From: Streptomyces chromofuscus
GTDB lineage: Bacteria; Actinomycetota; Actinomycetes; Streptomycetales; Streptomycetaceae
Length of the DNA: 64,000 nt
Direction: 5' to 3'
Assembly (NCBI RefSeq): GCF_015160875.1
Contig: NZ_CP063374.1
Location: 5,149,501-5,213,500 of the forward strand
The translations under genes and the position numbers were made by a program. Below the pieces are notes generated by a model. The model saw only the letters and a program-made list of their open reading frames with translations, searched no databases and had not been told where the DNA came from. Positions 51,171 to 61,201 of the stretch are shown here, piece after piece; positions within the stretch are counted from its first letter, which is position 1; each line of letters begins with the position of its first letter.

Positions 51171-52200
51171 GCCGATTCTCGAGGTCAGCGGCCTCGTCAA
51201 GCACTACCCGCTCACCACGGGCGTCCTGTTCAGGAAGCAGGTCGGCTCCGTGAAGGCCGTCGACGGCGTCGACTTCACGCTCGACCGGGGCGAGACCCTC
51301 GGCATCGTCGGCGAGTCCGGCTGCGGCAAGTCGACGGTCGCCAGGATGCTGGTGCACCTGGAGAAGCCGACGGCCGGGGTGATCCGGTACAAGGGCGAGG
51401 ACGTCACCGAGTTGTCCGGCAAGGCGCTGAAGGCGGTCCGGCGCAACATCCAGATGGTGTTCCAGGACCCGTACACCTCGCTCAACCCCCGGATGACGGT
51501 GGGAGACATCATCGGGGAGCCGTACGAGATCCACCCCGAGGCGGCGCCGAAGGGCGACCGGCGCCGGAGGGTGCGGGAGCTGCTGGAGGTCGTGGGCCTC
51601 AACCCCGAGTACATCAACCGCTACCCGCACCAGTTCTCCGGCGGCCAGCGCCAGCGCATCGGCATCGCGCGGGGGCTGGCGCTGCGCCCGGAGATCATCG
51701 TCGCCGACGAACCGGTCTCCGCGCTGGACGTGTCCGTGCAGGCACAGGTGATCAACCTGCTGGACCGCCTGCAGCGGGAGTTCGAGCTCTCCTACCTCTT
51801 CATCGCGCACGACCTGTCCGTCGTCCGGCACATCTCCGACCGGGTGGCGGTGATGTACCTCGGCCGGATCGTGGAGATCGGCCGGCACACCGAGATCTAC
51901 GACCACCCCACGCACCCCTACACCCAGGCCCTGCTCTCCGCCGTCCCCGTGCCCGACCCGGAGGCCCGTGAACACCGCGAGCGGATCATCCTCGCCGGTG
52001 ACGTGCCCTCCCCGACGAACATCCCGTCCGGCTGCCGCTTCCGCACCCGGTGCTTCAAGGCCCGGGAGCGCTGCGCCGTGGAGGTCCCGGTACTGGCGGT
52101 CCCGGCCGAGTACCGCGGGACCACCGGCCCGGCGGCCCATGCCTCGGCGTGCCATTTCGCGGAGGAGCGGCAGGTCGTGGCACCCGGGGAGACGCGGTAA
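51163..52200 (+). CDS. Oligopeptide ABC transporter ATPase (OppF type)
   Basis: A 345-residue ATPase: Walker [23 protein letters not shown], signature [15 protein letters not shown], Walker [13 protein letters not shown] and the cysteine-containing end [18 protein letters not shown] at 51163 overlaps the upstream gene by eight bases. Last cistron of the second peptide-transport operon; a bidirectional terminator follows. Confidence 0.9.
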   Translation: MAEPILEVSGLVKHYPLTTGVLFRKQVGSVKAVDGVDFTLDRGETLGIVGESGCGKSTVARMLVHLEKPTAGVIRYKGEDVTELSGKALKAVRRNIQMVFQDPYTSLNPRMTVGDIIGEPYEIHPEAAPKGDRRRRVRELLEVVGLNPEYINRYPHQFSGGQRQRIGIARGLALRPEIIVADEPVSALDVSVQAQVINLLDRLQREFELSYLFIAHDLSVVRHISDRVAVMYLGRIVEIGRHTEIYDHPTHPYTQALLSAVPVPDPEAREHRERIILAGDVPSPTNIPSGCRFRTRCFKARERCAVEVPVLAVPAEYRGTTGPAAHASACHFAEERQVVAPGETR

Positions 52201-52279
52201 CACACAGGCAACTCCGCCGACCCTGCACCGATATACGGACGCGCCATCCTTCAGGACGTACGGCCGTGCGGGTGCCGTG

Positions 52280-52316
52280 AACGGGCCGGGGTGCCGCCAT
52301 GTCACCCCGGCCCGTT
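52280..52316. terminator. Bidirectional terminator between transporter and S9 peptidase
   Basis: Perfect 14-bp stem (52280-52293 with 52303-52316), nine-base loop, between two convergent units. Confidence 0.8.
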
Positions 52317-52323
52317 GCCGTGC

Positions 52324-54480
52324 CTACGCGAGCCGCAGCGAACGCCTGAGGAAGTCCACCTGGAGCAGCAGCAGGTTCTCGGCGACCTGCTCCTGCGGGG
52401 TCATGTGCGTGACGCCGGACAGCGGGAGCACCTCGTGCGGGCGGCCCGAGGCGAGCAGGGCGGACGACAGGCGCAGGGCGTGGGCGACCACCACGTTGTC
52501 GTCGGCCAGGCCGTGCACGATCATCAGCGGGCGGTGCGGCTCGGCCGGGGACGACAGGCCGTCGTCGGTGATCAGGGAGCTCTTCGCGTACGCCTCGGGG
52601 GAGTCGGCCGGGTGGCCCAGATACCGCTCGGTGTAGTGCGTGTCGTACAGCCGCCAGTCCGTCACCGGGGCGCCGGCGATGCCCGCGTGGAAGACGTCCG
52701 GGCGGCGCAGCACGGCCAGGGCGGCCAGCCAGCCGCCGTAGGACCAGCCGCGGATCGCGACCCGGGCGAGGTCCAGCGGGTGGCTTCGCGCGAGGTCCTG
52801 GAGCGCCTCGACCTGGTCGTCGAGGGAGACGGTGAAGTCGTCCCTGACCGCCTTCTCCCAGGCGGGGGAGCGGCCGGGCGTGCCGCGTCCGTCGGCGACG
52901 ACCACCGCGAACCCCTGGTCGGCGAACCACTGCGAGGTCAGGTGCGCGTTGTGCGCGGCGACCACGCGGGGGCCGTGCGGGCCGCCGTAGGGGTCGAGAA
53001 GAACCGGGAGGGGAGTGTCATCGTGGTAGTCCCGCGGCATAAGCACGGCGCACGGAATCCTCCGTGCGCCCCCCTCGGTCAGGGTCACGCGCGGGGACAT
53101 ACCGGGATCTTCGGCGTACGACGGGATGACCGTCACCGTCCCCCAGTCTTCGGCCGGGGAGGCGCCCGTCTCCTTCCGGTCGCCCTCGCGCAGCACCCGC
53201 ACCGTGGAGCCCGGCCGGTCCGGCGTCGCCGAGACGAGGACGGTCACGTCCCCGGCGCGCACCGCCGCGTGCACGCCCGGTTCCCGCGACAGCCGCTCGA
53301 CGCCGAGTTCGTTGACGCGGTAGACGTGCACCTCGCCGGTCTCGGGAGCCGCCGCCCCCTGGCCGGCCGACGCCGACACGAGCACGTCGTCGTCCGAGAC
53401 GTCGAGCACGGCCCGCAGATGCAACTGCGGCCCGGTCAGCGGGCGTTCACCCACCGCGAGCACTCGCGCGCCGCCCTCGTCGGCGATCCGCACCAGCTGC
53501 CCCGAGGGGGACCAGCACGGCACCCCAGGGAAAAGATCAAGCCAAATCGGATCTTCGTCGGCGTGCACCATCCGGGTCGCGCCCGTGTCCGGATCGACCG
53601 CCAGGTACAGCTGGCTGCGCTGGTCACGCGCCTGCACAAGGAGCAGCGGCGCACCCGCCGCTGACCAGTGCACTCGCGCCAGATACGGGTACCGCGCCCG
53701 GTCCCAGACGACCTCCGTGCGCGTCCCGTCCAGGCCGATCACGAACAGCCGGACGTCCGCGTTCTCCGTGCCGGCCGCCGGATAGGGGACGTGTTGTGGG
53801 TCACGTTCCGGCTGGGCCGGATCGGAGATCCACCACCGCCGTACCGGCGTGTCGTCCACCCGCGCCACCAGCAGCCGGTCGGACTCCGGCGCCCACCAGA
53901 AACCTCGCGAACGCCCCATTTCCTCGGCCGCGATGAACTCGGCCAGACCATAGGAAACCGACTCGCCGTCGGGTTCCGCGAGCGCCCGGTCGCCGTCGCC
54001 CTCGGCGCCGATCACCCGCAGGGCGCCCTGCGCGACGTACGCGACGTGCCGTCCGTCGGGGGAGGGGCGCGGGTCGATCACCGGTGCCTCGACAGGGAGT
54101 TCGCGTGCCGTGCCGGCCCGCAGCTCGGCCGTGAAAAGCCGCCCTGACAAGGCGAAAGCCGCCAACTCCGCAGCCGCGTCGGTCGCGTAGCCGACGATGC
54201 CGGCTCCGCCCTCACGGCTGCGTTCGCGGCGCGCCCGCTCCTCGGGCGAGAGGTCTTCCGCGGCCCCGCCCAGCAGGGCGCGCGGGTCGGCCGCCAGGCG
54301 CTCGGCGGCGTCCGCCAGGTCGAGCACCCACAGAGCGTTCGCCCGGTCCGTACCGGATTGCGAGCGCAGGAACACGACACGGGAACCGTCGGGGGCCACG
54401 GTGAACGAACGCGGCGCGCCGAGCGTGAACCGCTGGGTGCGGGCGTGCCGTCTGGGGAAGGAGTCAGGCTCGGTCGTCAT
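52324..54480 (-). CDS. S9 family peptidase (dipeptidyl-peptidase IV-like)
   Basis: A 718-residue prolyl-oligopeptidase-fold enzyme: an N-terminal beta-propeller domain (about 1-450, with repeated SPDGRHVAYV / RSQLYLAVD blades) and a C-terminal alpha/beta hydrolase with nucleophile GWSYGGW, Asp in HGLADDNVVV and His in GVTHM. DPP-IV-type members use a Glu pair in the propeller (EEMGRSRGFWW is the candidate). No signal peptide, so probably cytoplasmic: it could trim dipeptides from peptides imported by the adjacent transporters. ATG at 54480; a longer frame upstream is not family-like. Confidence 0.9.
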   Translation of the reverse strand: MTTEPDSFPRRHARTQRFTLGAPRSFTVAPDGSRVVFLRSQSGTDRANALWVLDLADAAERLAADPRALLGGAAEDLSPEERARRERSREGGAGIVGYATDAAAELAAFALSGRLFTAELRAGTARELPVEAPVIDPRPSPDGRHVAYVAQGALRVIGAEGDGDRALAEPDGESVSYGLAEFIAAEEMGRSRGFWWAPESDRLLVARVDDTPVRRWWISDPAQPERDPQHVPYPAAGTENADVRLFVIGLDGTRTEVVWDRARYPYLARVHWSAAGAPLLLVQARDQRSQLYLAVDPDTGATRMVHADEDPIWLDLFPGVPCWSPSGQLVRIADEGGARVLAVGERPLTGPQLHLRAVLDVSDDDVLVSASAGQGAAAPETGEVHVYRVNELGVERLSREPGVHAAVRAGDVTVLVSATPDRPGSTVRVLREGDRKETGASPAEDWGTVTVIPSYAEDPGMSPRVTLTEGGARRIPCAVLMPRDYHDDTPLPVLLDPYGGPHGPRVVAAHNAHLTSQWFADQGFAVVVADGRGTPGRSPAWEKAVRDDFTVSLDDQVEALQDLARSHPLDLARVAIRGWSYGGWLAALAVLRRPDVFHAGIAGAPVTDWRLYDTHYTERYLGHPADSPEAYAKSSLITDDGLSSPAEPHRPLMIVHGLADDNVVVAHALRLSSALLASGRPHEVLPLSGVTHMTPQEQVAENLLLLQVDFLRRSLRLA

Positions 54481-54656
54481 GCCCCGACCATATTGGCCAT
54501 GCGCCCCCTTGTGCGGCTGTGCGCCATTCGATGCGCGCGTACGGATAGTTATGATCACTAGCGCTGTGTGGGTATGAACCTGCTGGCCGCTGTATGGATG
54601 TACACGTTCCCTCGCACTGTTTCCCCCACATCCCGGGTTCTTGGAGGTGAGCCGCC

Positions 54657-54851
54657 GTGGCACTCTCGATTTCGGCGGTGGTGCTGCTGGCGATCATCGT
54701 CTTCCTGCTGATCAAGAAGTCAGGGCTGAAGGCCGGGCATGCCGTCGTGTGCATGCTGCTGGGCTTCTACCTGGCCTCGTCGACCGTGGCGCCCACGATC
54801 AGCGAGCTGACCACGAACATCGCCGGCATGATCGGCAGCATCAAGTTCTGA
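54657..54851 (+). CDS. Small two-helix membrane protein
   Basis: A 64-residue protein, GTG start with GGAGG upstream. Helix 1 at about 3-19 (LSISAVVLLAIIVFLLI), a short KKSGLKAG turn, helix 2 at about 27-45 (AVVCMLLGFYLASSTVA), then a mildly hydrophobic C-terminus. It is immediately upstream of mshB. Small conserved membrane proteins of this size occur in streptomycetes; function unknown. Confidence 0.8.
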   Translation: MALSISAVVLLAIIVFLLIKKSGLKAGHAVVCMLLGFYLASSTVAPTISELTTNIAGMIGSIKF

Positions 54852-54880
54852 CCGTCCCGGTCGGCTCGTAGGGTGGGGCC

Positions 54881-55807
54881 ATGACGGAACAGCCCTCCCC
54901 CGAGCTCTTCGAGCAGGGGGGACCCCCACCTCGCTCCGGGAGGCGTCTGCTGCTCGTGCACGCGCACCCCGACGATGAGTCGATCAACAACGGCGCGACC
55001 ATGGCCAAGTACGCGGCCGAGGGTGCCCATGTGACCCTGGTCACCTGCACCCTCGGTGAGCGTGGCGAGGTGATCCCGCCCGGGCTCGCGCATCTGACCG
55101 GTGCTGCCCTCGGCGAGCACCGGTTGCGCGAACTGACCGCCGCGATGCGGGAGTTGGGCGTCGACGACGTCCGTCTGCTCGGCGGGGCGGGCCGCTACCA
55201 GGACTCCGGGATGATGGGCCTGCCCGACAACGACGACCCCGGCTGCCTGTGGCGGGCGGACGTCGACGAGGCCGCGGCCCACCTCGTCGAGGTGATCCGC
55301 GAGGTACGGCCGCAGGTCCTCGTCACCTACGACCCGGACGGCGGCTACGGCCACCCCGACCACATCCAGGCCCACCGCATCGCCATGCGCGCCGCCGAGC
55401 TGGCCGACGAGGCGGGCCTCGGCATCGCCAAGGTCTACTGGAACCGCGTCCCGCGCACGGTCGCCGAGGAGGCCTTCGCCCGCCTCGCGGACGCGCTGCC
55501 CGGCCTGGCCTTCGCCAAGAGCGCCGTGATCGACGACGTGCCCGGTGTGGTCGACGACGAGCGGATCACCACCGAGGTCGACGGCACCGCGTACGCCGCT
55601 GCCAAGGCCGCCGCGATGGCCGCGCACGCCACGCAGATCGAGGTCGCCGAGCCGTACTTCGCGCTGTCCAACCAGCTCGCGCAGCCGCTGCTCACCACGG
55701 AGTACTACGAGTTGGTGCGCGGCGGGACCGGGGTTCCCCCGGCCGGGGGCCGAAGGGCCCAGGGGCGGGAGACGGACCTGTTCGCCGGGATCGAGGTGGC
55801 GTCATGA
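54881..55807 (+). CDS. mshB: N-acetyl-1-D-myo-inositol-2-amino-2-deoxy-alpha-D-glucopyranoside deacetylase
   Basis: A 308-residue zinc deacetylase of the LmbE/MshB family that removes acetate from GlcNAc-inositol in mycothiol biosynthesis, the main low-molecular-weight thiol of actinobacteria. The catalytic AHPDDE sits at 28-33 and the third metal ligand in [11 protein letters not shown] near 155. [17 protein letters not shown] is typical of MshB rather than Mca. ATG at 54881 gives a somewhat longer leader than usual. The next gene overlaps the stop (ATGA). Confidence 0.92.
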   Translation: MTEQPSPELFEQGGPPPRSGRRLLLVHAHPDDESINNGATMAKYAAEGAHVTLVTCTLGERGEVIPPGLAHLTGAALGEHRLRELTAAMRELGVDDVRLLGGAGRYQDSGMMGLPDNDDPGCLWRADVDEAAAHLVEVIREVRPQVLVTYDPDGGYGHPDHIQAHRIAMRAAELADEAGLGIAKVYWNRVPRTVAEEAFARLADALPGLAFAKSAVIDDVPGVVDDERITTEVDGTAYAAAKAAAMAAHATQIEVAEPYFALSNQLAQPLLTTEYYELVRGGTGVPPAGGRRAQGRETDLFAGIEVAS

Positions 55808-56217
55808 GCGACCGGCACCCGACACCGCTCGCGCAGCCGCTGCGACCGCCCTCCGCCGGGCGGATCGCGGCCTACCTCGGCCTGTTCGCGCTCGGCCTGC
55901 TGGTCGGAGCCGCCGGGGCGCTGGTGCAGGCCGCCTGGTTCCCGGGCGGGCTGCTGCTGGCGCTCGCGGCGGCCGCCGGAGCCTTCCTCGGCGGGGCGTG
56001 GGTGACCCGTGGCCGGGCCGGGGCCGTGGCGGGCGCGGCCGGCTGGCTGCTCTCCGTCATCCTGCTCACCGCCAGCCGGCCGGAGGGCGACTTCCTCTTC
56101 GCCGCGGGCGTGGGCTCGTACGCCTACCTCCTCGGCGGCATGGCCGTCGCTGTGATCTGTGCCACCCTCGCGCCGGCGCGGGGACCCGGGGGCCGGTCCG
56201 TCCGACTTGGCGAATGA
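55804..56217 (+). CDS. DUF6113-like membrane protein
   Basis: A 137-residue protein with about four transmembrane helices (22-45, 47-68, 74-92, 98-118), Ala/Gly/Leu-rich. ATG overlaps the mshB stop, so it is translationally coupled to it. Small membrane proteins directly behind mshB are conserved in streptomycetes; DUF6113 is my best recollection of the family. Function unknown. Confidence 0.7.
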   Translation: MSDRHPTPLAQPLRPPSAGRIAAYLGLFALGLLVGAAGALVQAAWFPGGLLLALAAAAGAFLGGAWVTRGRAGAVAGAAGWLLSVILLTASRPEGDFLFAAGVGSYAYLLGGMAVAVICATLAPARGPGGRSVRLGE

Positions 56218-56376
56218 CGTACCGGTTCGCCCTCGTGCGGTGGTGCGAGTCGCGTGCGGGTTTCCCCAACCGTCGCGGGAAACACGCGCGTAGTGGCCAG
56301 TATGGTGGAGCCGCCGCCGAGCCGCCCGCGTTTCCGAGGTCGTGCCGGGCGGTGGAGCCAACCGGGAGAACCTGCC

Positions 56377-58572
56377 TTGAGTCGTGAAACTGACAGTCCG
56401 TCCTCCGGGCCCAACGGGCGCGGGGGTACCGCATACCCCTCGGGCACGCCGCCCTACGGCACCCCCACGGCTTCCGACAGCGGTGCGGACGCGGGCCGTT
56501 CGGGCGCAGGGGCCGAGGAGCGCAAGACCGAGACCACGCTGACGACCCGGATCCGGATCAACATCCCCGGATCACGGCCCATTCCGCCGGTCGTCGTCCG
56601 CAAGCCCGTCGCCGACGCCGAGGGCGACGGCGGCACCGACACCGAGGCGGCGGCGCAGGGCGCGGCCTCCTCCCCGGGCGCGGCCGAGACCCCTGCCGAG
56701 CAGCAACAGCCGGGGCCCGCCGAGGAGAAGACGAGCGACTGGTTCGCGCCTGCGTCCCGCAAGTCCGGTCCGGCCAAGCCCGGTCCGGGCGGCGGCGCCG
56801 CCAACGGAACGGCGACGCCGGGCGGTTCGGCCGCTCCGGGCGCCGCGCGTCCCGGCGGTGTCGTCGGTTCCATGACCGTGCCGGGCGGCTCCAGGCCCGC
56901 CCCGCAGACCGGAGCCCGCCCGGCCGGCCCCAAGGGCGCCGGCCTGCCCGGCGCGACCGGCGGCCCGGTGGCCCCCGGCCACGGTGGCGGCACCGGCTCC
57001 TTCGACGTCACCGAGGCCCTCACGGCGGGCCCCCTGGGCAACGGCAACGGCTCCCGCCCCGGCGAGCCGCGCCGCGACGACCTGCCGTACTTCGCCGAGC
57101 ACGAACAAGCCGGCCAGAACGGGCAGAACGGCCAGGGTGCGCCCCACGGTCAGGACCCCTACGGCACGCACAGCCCGTACGGCGGTCAGGGCGCCGCCCG
57201 CGACAGCCGCGACGGGCTGAGCGGTTACGGCGGCCCGGCCGGCCCCGGCGGACCGTCCGGCCCGCAGGGCCCCGCGGGCCCGACCGGCGGCCCGGTCACC
57301 GGCGACAGCCAGCTCACCCGGCCCCGCGCGGCGGGAGCGCCCGCCGGCGTCCCGCACCCCGGCCCCGGCGGCGGGCTGAGCGACGACACCGCGATCCTCA
57401 CGCCGCAGCAGCCGGCCCCCGAGCCGCCCCCCGGCAGCCCCTTCGGCATGCCGGTCGCCAACGTCTCCGGGGACACCCTCACGAGCGGCATCCCGGTCGT
57501 GCCGCCCGCCGACCGGAGCACCCCGTTCGGTGCGGGCCCCGCCGCCGGCGGACCGCTGCCGCACACCCCGCCGAAGCGGTCCGAACCGCCGCGGCAGACC
57601 GCGCCCGCCGCGGCGCCCAAGAAGAAAAAGAAGGGCCGCAACAAGCTGGTGCTGCTCGGCGGCGGCGTGTTCGCCATCGCCGGTGTGGCCTACGGCGCCG
57701 GGCTGCTGATGAACCACTCCGACGTGCCCAAGGGCACCACCGTGCTCGGCGTGGACATCGGCGGCGGCACCCGCGACGACGCCGTGAAGAAGCTCGACGA
57801 GGCCCTCGGCGACCGCGTCGACAATCCGCTGAAGCTGTCCGTCGACGGCGAGACCGTCTCGCTCAGGCCGGACCAGTCGGGCCTGCAGTTCGACGCCGAC
57901 GCCACGGTCGACGCCGCCGCGAGGAGCGACTACAACCCGGTCTCCGTGATCGGCTCGCTCTTCGGCCAGGAACGGGTCGTGGAGCCGGTCATGCCGGTCG
58001 ACGAGGAGAAGCTGCACTCCGCCCTCCAGGCCGCGGCGGGCGGCGCGGGGAGCGCGACCGAGGGCACCATCAGGTTCGAGTCCGGCAAGGCGGTCGCCGT
58101 CTACGGCAAGGCCGGCAAGGGCATCGACGTCGACGGGTCCACCGACGCCGTCGAGGACGCCTACCGCACCCAGGTGGCGACCGGCACGGCCACGCCCGTC
58201 CGGGTGCCGACCACCGCCAAGAAGCCGACGGTGTCCAACGCCGAGGTCGACCGGATGATGAAGGAGTTCGCCGAGCCGGCGATGTCCGGCATCGTCACCG
58301 TCCAGACCGACGCGGCCCACTCGATCGCCTTCAGCCCGGAGAAGTCCCTGTGGAAGTTCCTCCGCGTCCAGGCGGTCGACGGCAAGCTCGTCGACACCTA
58401 TGACGAGGCCGCCCTGAAGGAGCTGTACGGCAGCACCTTCGACGACGTCCTGATCACCCGGGGCACGGGGCAGAAGACCCCGGTCACCGTCCAGGACGTG
58501 ATCGGCGCCCTGCGCCCGGCCCTGAAGAGCACGTCGAACCGCGTGGCGACGATCGACACCGACCCGAGCTAG
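56377..58572 (+). CDS. Large Pro/Gly-rich membrane protein with PG-binding (YoaR/VanW-type) domain
   Basis: A 731-residue protein. About 420 cytoplasmic residues are low complexity (Pro/Gly/Ala, with GPGGPSGPQGPAG collagen-like and NGQNGQ runs), then KKKKKGRNK and one transmembrane helix at about 423-445, then an extracytoplasmic region of tandem PG_binding_4-like domains (GTTVLGVDIGGGTRDDAVKKL, later IAFSPEKSLWKFL). It most likely contacts peptidoglycan. TTG at 56377 is chosen because GGGAG lies eight bases upstream and the homologous start LSRETD is recognisable; ATGs further upstream are not supported. Confidence 0.8.
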   Translation: MSRETDSPSSGPNGRGGTAYPSGTPPYGTPTASDSGADAGRSGAGAEERKTETTLTTRIRINIPGSRPIPPVVVRKPVADAEGDGGTDTEAAAQGAASSPGAAETPAEQQQPGPAEEKTSDWFAPASRKSGPAKPGPGGGAANGTATPGGSAAPGAARPGGVVGSMTVPGGSRPAPQTGARPAGPKGAGLPGATGGPVAPGHGGGTGSFDVTEALTAGPLGNGNGSRPGEPRRDDLPYFAEHEQAGQNGQNGQGAPHGQDPYGTHSPYGGQGAARDSRDGLSGYGGPAGPGGPSGPQGPAGPTGGPVTGDSQLTRPRAAGAPAGVPHPGPGGGLSDDTAILTPQQPAPEPPPGSPFGMPVANVSGDTLTSGIPVVPPADRSTPFGAGPAAGGPLPHTPPKRSEPPRQTAPAAAPKKKKKGRNKLVLLGGGVFAIAGVAYGAGLLMNHSDVPKGTTVLGVDIGGGTRDDAVKKLDEALGDRVDNPLKLSVDGETVSLRPDQSGLQFDADATVDAAARSDYNPVSVIGSLFGQERVVEPVMPVDEEKLHSALQAAAGGAGSATEGTIRFESGKAVAVYGKAGKGIDVDGSTDAVEDAYRTQVATGTATPVRVPTTAKKPTVSNAEVDRMMKEFAEPAMSGIVTVQTDAAHSIAFSPEKSLWKFLRVQAVDGKLVDTYDEAALKELYGSTFDDVLITRGTGQKTPVTVQDVIGALRPALKSTSNRVATIDTDPS

Positions 58573-58582
58573 CGAGGGAGGG

Positions 58583-58607
58583 GGGCACCCGAACCCGTCG
58601 GGTGCCC
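58583..58607 (+). terminator. Terminator after the PG-binding protein gene
   Basis: Perfect 10-bp stem (58583-58592 with 58598-58607), five-base loop, 10 bases after the stop. Confidence 0.8.
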
Positions 58608-58687
58608 GCTCCCGCCGTACGTCAGGGGCGGCGGACCCGGGGCGCGGGGGCCGCGTGACCGGCCCCGACACGGCCGCTACCGCCCCA

Positions 58688-59575
58688 TCAGTTCAACAGG
58701 GCGCGAGCGGCCCGCGCCTCCCCCCGCACCCGCTCCGCCGCCTCCTCGTCCACGACCTCCACCAGGTCGGCGTACGCGTCGAACTCGGCGGCCCCACCCA
58801 GGAAGTCGCCCCGCCGCAACAGCAGCTGGGCCCGCTCGTACCGCAGCCGGGCCGGATGCGAGGGCAGCAGCAACGACAGCTCCACGGCCCACAGCCCCAC
58901 GTCCGAGCGCTCGGCCCGGGCGGCGGCCCACGCCCGGATGTTGTTCAGGATCCGCAGCACCACGTCCAGCGGATCGGCGGGCGCCAGCATCGAGGGGTCG
59001 AGCGGCGCCCCCGTGGCCCCCACCACCAGCAACTCGGTGTCGTGCCCGCTCAGCACCCGTCCGGCGTCGAAGGGATCCGCGAGCACCTGCTCCTCGGCCC
59101 CGCCGGACAGCCCGGCGGACGGCTCGCCCGTCGCCCCGCCGAACCCGACCACGAAGTGCCCCGGCAACGCCACGCCGTACACCGGCGCTCCCGCCCGCCG
59201 CGCCACCTCCATCCACACCACCGACAGCAGGATCGGCAGTCCCCGCCGCCGCTGCAGGACGGCGTGCAGCAGCGACGACTCCAGCCGCTGGTAGTCCGCG
59301 GCGGAGCCGTGGAAGCCGCACCGCTCACCCAGCAGCTCCCGCATCGCCTCGGCCCAGGCCCGCGCCCCACCCGGCCGGAACGGCAGCAGCCCGGCCAGCC
59401 GGTCCAGCTCCACCTGGGCGGCGTCGATGCCCGCCTCGTCCAGGGCCGCGTCGGCCTGCGCGCCCACCAGCAGACACAGCGTCGCCAGATCGGGCCGCTC
59501 GGACCGCGCCTCCTCGGCGAACCGGCGCCGCAGCTCGGCCGACCGCTCCGGCGGTGGCGGGAAGGGTGGACGCAT
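58688..59575 (-). CDS. SirB1-family transglutaminase-like protein
   Basis: A 295-residue cytoplasmic protein of the SirB1/transglutaminase-like family: ESSLLHAVLQRRRGLPILLSVVWMEVARRAG and LPGHFVVGFGG give the core, and a C-terminal TPR-like tail (LRYERAQLLLRRGDFLGGAAEF) completes it. The catalytic Cys of true transglutaminases is not evident, as usual in this family. ATG at 59575 follows GGAGGG and lies 3 bases after the stop of the upstream GNAT gene, so they form an operon. Confidence 0.85.
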   Translation of the reverse strand: MRPPFPPPPERSAELRRRFAEEARSERPDLATLCLLVGAQADAALDEAGIDAAQVELDRLAGLLPFRPGGARAWAEAMRELLGERCGFHGSAADYQRLESSLLHAVLQRRRGLPILLSVVWMEVARRAGAPVYGVALPGHFVVGFGGATGEPSAGLSGGAEEQVLADPFDAGRVLSGHDTELLVVGATGAPLDPSMLAPADPLDVVLRILNNIRAWAAARAERSDVGLWAVELSLLLPSHPARLRYERAQLLLRRGDFLGGAAEFDAYADLVEVVDEEAAERVRGEARAARALLN

Positions 59576-59577
59576 GA

Positions 59578-60630
59578 CTACCTGCCCTCCGGCTCCCGGA
59601 CGTGGTGGTACGTGTGATGCACACCGAGGCCCAGCCCGGCGTACAACGCCCGTGCACCGGCATTGTCCGTCTCGACCTGGAGCCACGCCGCCGACGCGCC
59701 CTCGTCCAGCGCCCGCCGGGCCAGCGCGGCCATCACCTCGCTCGCCAGCCCTCTGCGCCGCAGCGCGGGGTCCACCTCCACGGCGGCGAACCCGGCCCAC
59801 CGCCCGTCGACGACGCACCGCCCGATCGCCGCCGGTACCGGGCCCCGGCCGCGCACGCTCGCGAACCACACCGAACCGCCGCTGCCGAGCACCCGCAGCG
59901 CGACCTCGCTCACCCCCTTGCGCTGGTACCGCGCCAGCCATCCCGCGTCCGCCTCCCGGGACAGCACCACCCCGGCGCCCTCGGCCCGGTCGGCGACCGG
60001 CGCGAGCCTACCGGTCCACAGCTCGGCGGAGACCTCCCGCACCCACCCCCGCCGCTCCAGCTCCGCGCACAGCAACTCCTGCGTGCCCTCGGCCCCGGTG
60101 GCGGTCTGGACGTACGCGGGCAGGCCCCGGTCGCCGTACCAGCGCCGTACGGCGCTCAGGGCCTCGTCCAGCGACACGCCGGGGTCGCCCAGCGGCAGCA
60201 CGGAGTTGGCGCGCCGCGTGAAGCCCGCCCGTCGCCCGGCCACCGCCCCCCACGGACGCGCTTCGCGCGGCACCTTCTCGACCGCCGCCCGCAGCTCCCA
60301 CTCGCCCAGCCGCTCGCTCTCCAGCGGCCGCCAGGCCCGCGCGGCGACCCGGGCCAGCTCCTCGAAGGAGGCGGCGGGGCCCCGGCGCCGGGCCGGCGCC
60401 GGGGGCACCACCTTGCCCGCGACCAGCGAACTCTCCGCGATCCGGACCTGTTCGCCGTCCCGTCGTGTGATCACGAGCACACCGTCGTTCCAGGATGTGA
60501 GAACACCCACCGTGTCGGTGAATTTCTGCACCGTGACACCAGGGTCCCCCAACCGCCGTACGGAGACTCGTTTGCCCACGTCAGCAGCGGTGATACGGAC
60601 CTCAAGGCGTCCAGTCGCCGATATTTCCAC
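59578..60630 (-). CDS. GNAT-family N-acetyltransferase
   Basis: A 350-residue protein with an N-terminal segment (EISATGRLEVRITAADVGKRV, a small SH3-like unit) and a C-terminal GNAT domain (residues about 225-350) whose motif A is AAVEVDPALRRRGLASEVM followed by LQVETDNAGARALYAGLGL. It transfers acetyl from acetyl-CoA to an unknown amine. The GTG at 60630 is preferred because GGAGGGG precedes it and the homologous start is VEISATG; ATG at 60660 is the longest alternative. Co-transcribed with the SirB1-type gene. Confidence 0.85.
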   Translation of the reverse strand: MEISATGRLEVRITAADVGKRVSVRRLGDPGVTVQKFTDTVGVLTSWNDGVLVITRRDGEQVRIAESSLVAGKVVPPAPARRRGPAASFEELARVAARAWRPLESERLGEWELRAAVEKVPREARPWGAVAGRRAGFTRRANSVLPLGDPGVSLDEALSAVRRWYGDRGLPAYVQTATGAEGTQELLCAELERRGWVREVSAELWTGRLAPVADRAEGAGVVLSREADAGWLARYQRKGVSEVALRVLGSGGSVWFASVRGRGPVPAAIGRCVVDGRWAGFAAVEVDPALRRRGLASEVMAALARRALDEGASAAWLQVETDNAGARALYAGLGLGVHHTYHHVREPEGR

Positions 60631-60770
60631 GGGTCGGTTCACCCCTCCTGTTCGGATCATGCCCAGGAACGGAGATACTAGGGGCGGGCATCGACGACGC
60701 CGCGCTCCCGCGCGCCAGGCGGCGGAGCCTGAGGAGGCCCGCCAGCGCCCTATCGAGGAGGAACGACAGC

Positions 60771-61091
60771 GTGACCTACGTCATCGCGCAGCCTTGTGTC
60801 GACGTCAAGGACAAGGCGTGCATCGAGGAGTGCCCGGTCGACTGCATCTACGAGGGCTCACGGTCCTTGTACATCCACCCGGACGAATGCGTCGACTGTG
60901 GTGCATGTGAGCCGGTCTGCCCGGTCGAGGCGATCTTCTACGAGGACGACGTGCCGGAGGAGTGGAAGGACTACTACAAGGCGAACGTCGAGTTCTTCGA
61001 CGAGCTGGGCTCGCCCGGCGGCGCGAGCAAGCTCGGCCTGATCGAGCGGGACCACCCCTTCGTCGCCGCGCTGCCGCCGCAGGGCGAGTGA
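60771..61091 (+). CDS. fdxA: 7Fe ferredoxin
   Basis: A 106-residue ferredoxin with the eight-cysteine pattern of the [3Fe-4S][4Fe-4S] FdxA family: CVDVKDKACIEECPVDC at 9-25 and CVDCGACEPVC at 40-50. Length and the C-terminal extension match the mycobacterial/streptomycete 7Fe type. GTG start with GAGGAGG upstream. It lies upstream of dapC, separated by a large hairpin. Electron donor/acceptor partners are unknown. Confidence 0.95.
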   Translation: MTYVIAQPCVDVKDKACIEECPVDCIYEGSRSLYIHPDECVDCGACEPVCPVEAIFYEDDVPEEWKDYYKANVEFFDELGSPGGASKLGLIERDHPFVAALPPQGE

Positions 61092-61117
61092 CTTCGTAAG
61101 CGGCCCAGAACCGCGCC

Positions 61118-61170
61118 GCCTCGGTCCCGTACGGCCCGATCACCCGATCGTCGCCGCACGGGACCGAGGC
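61118..61170 (+). terminator. Hairpin between fdxA and dapC
   Basis: Perfect 13-bp stem (61118-61130 with 61158-61170) with a 27-base loop that contains its own small palindrome; GTTTG follows. Likely fdxA terminator or attenuator before dapC. Confidence 0.7.
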
Positions 61171-61201
61171 GTTTGCCGCACCAGAAAGTGAGCCAGACAC
61201 C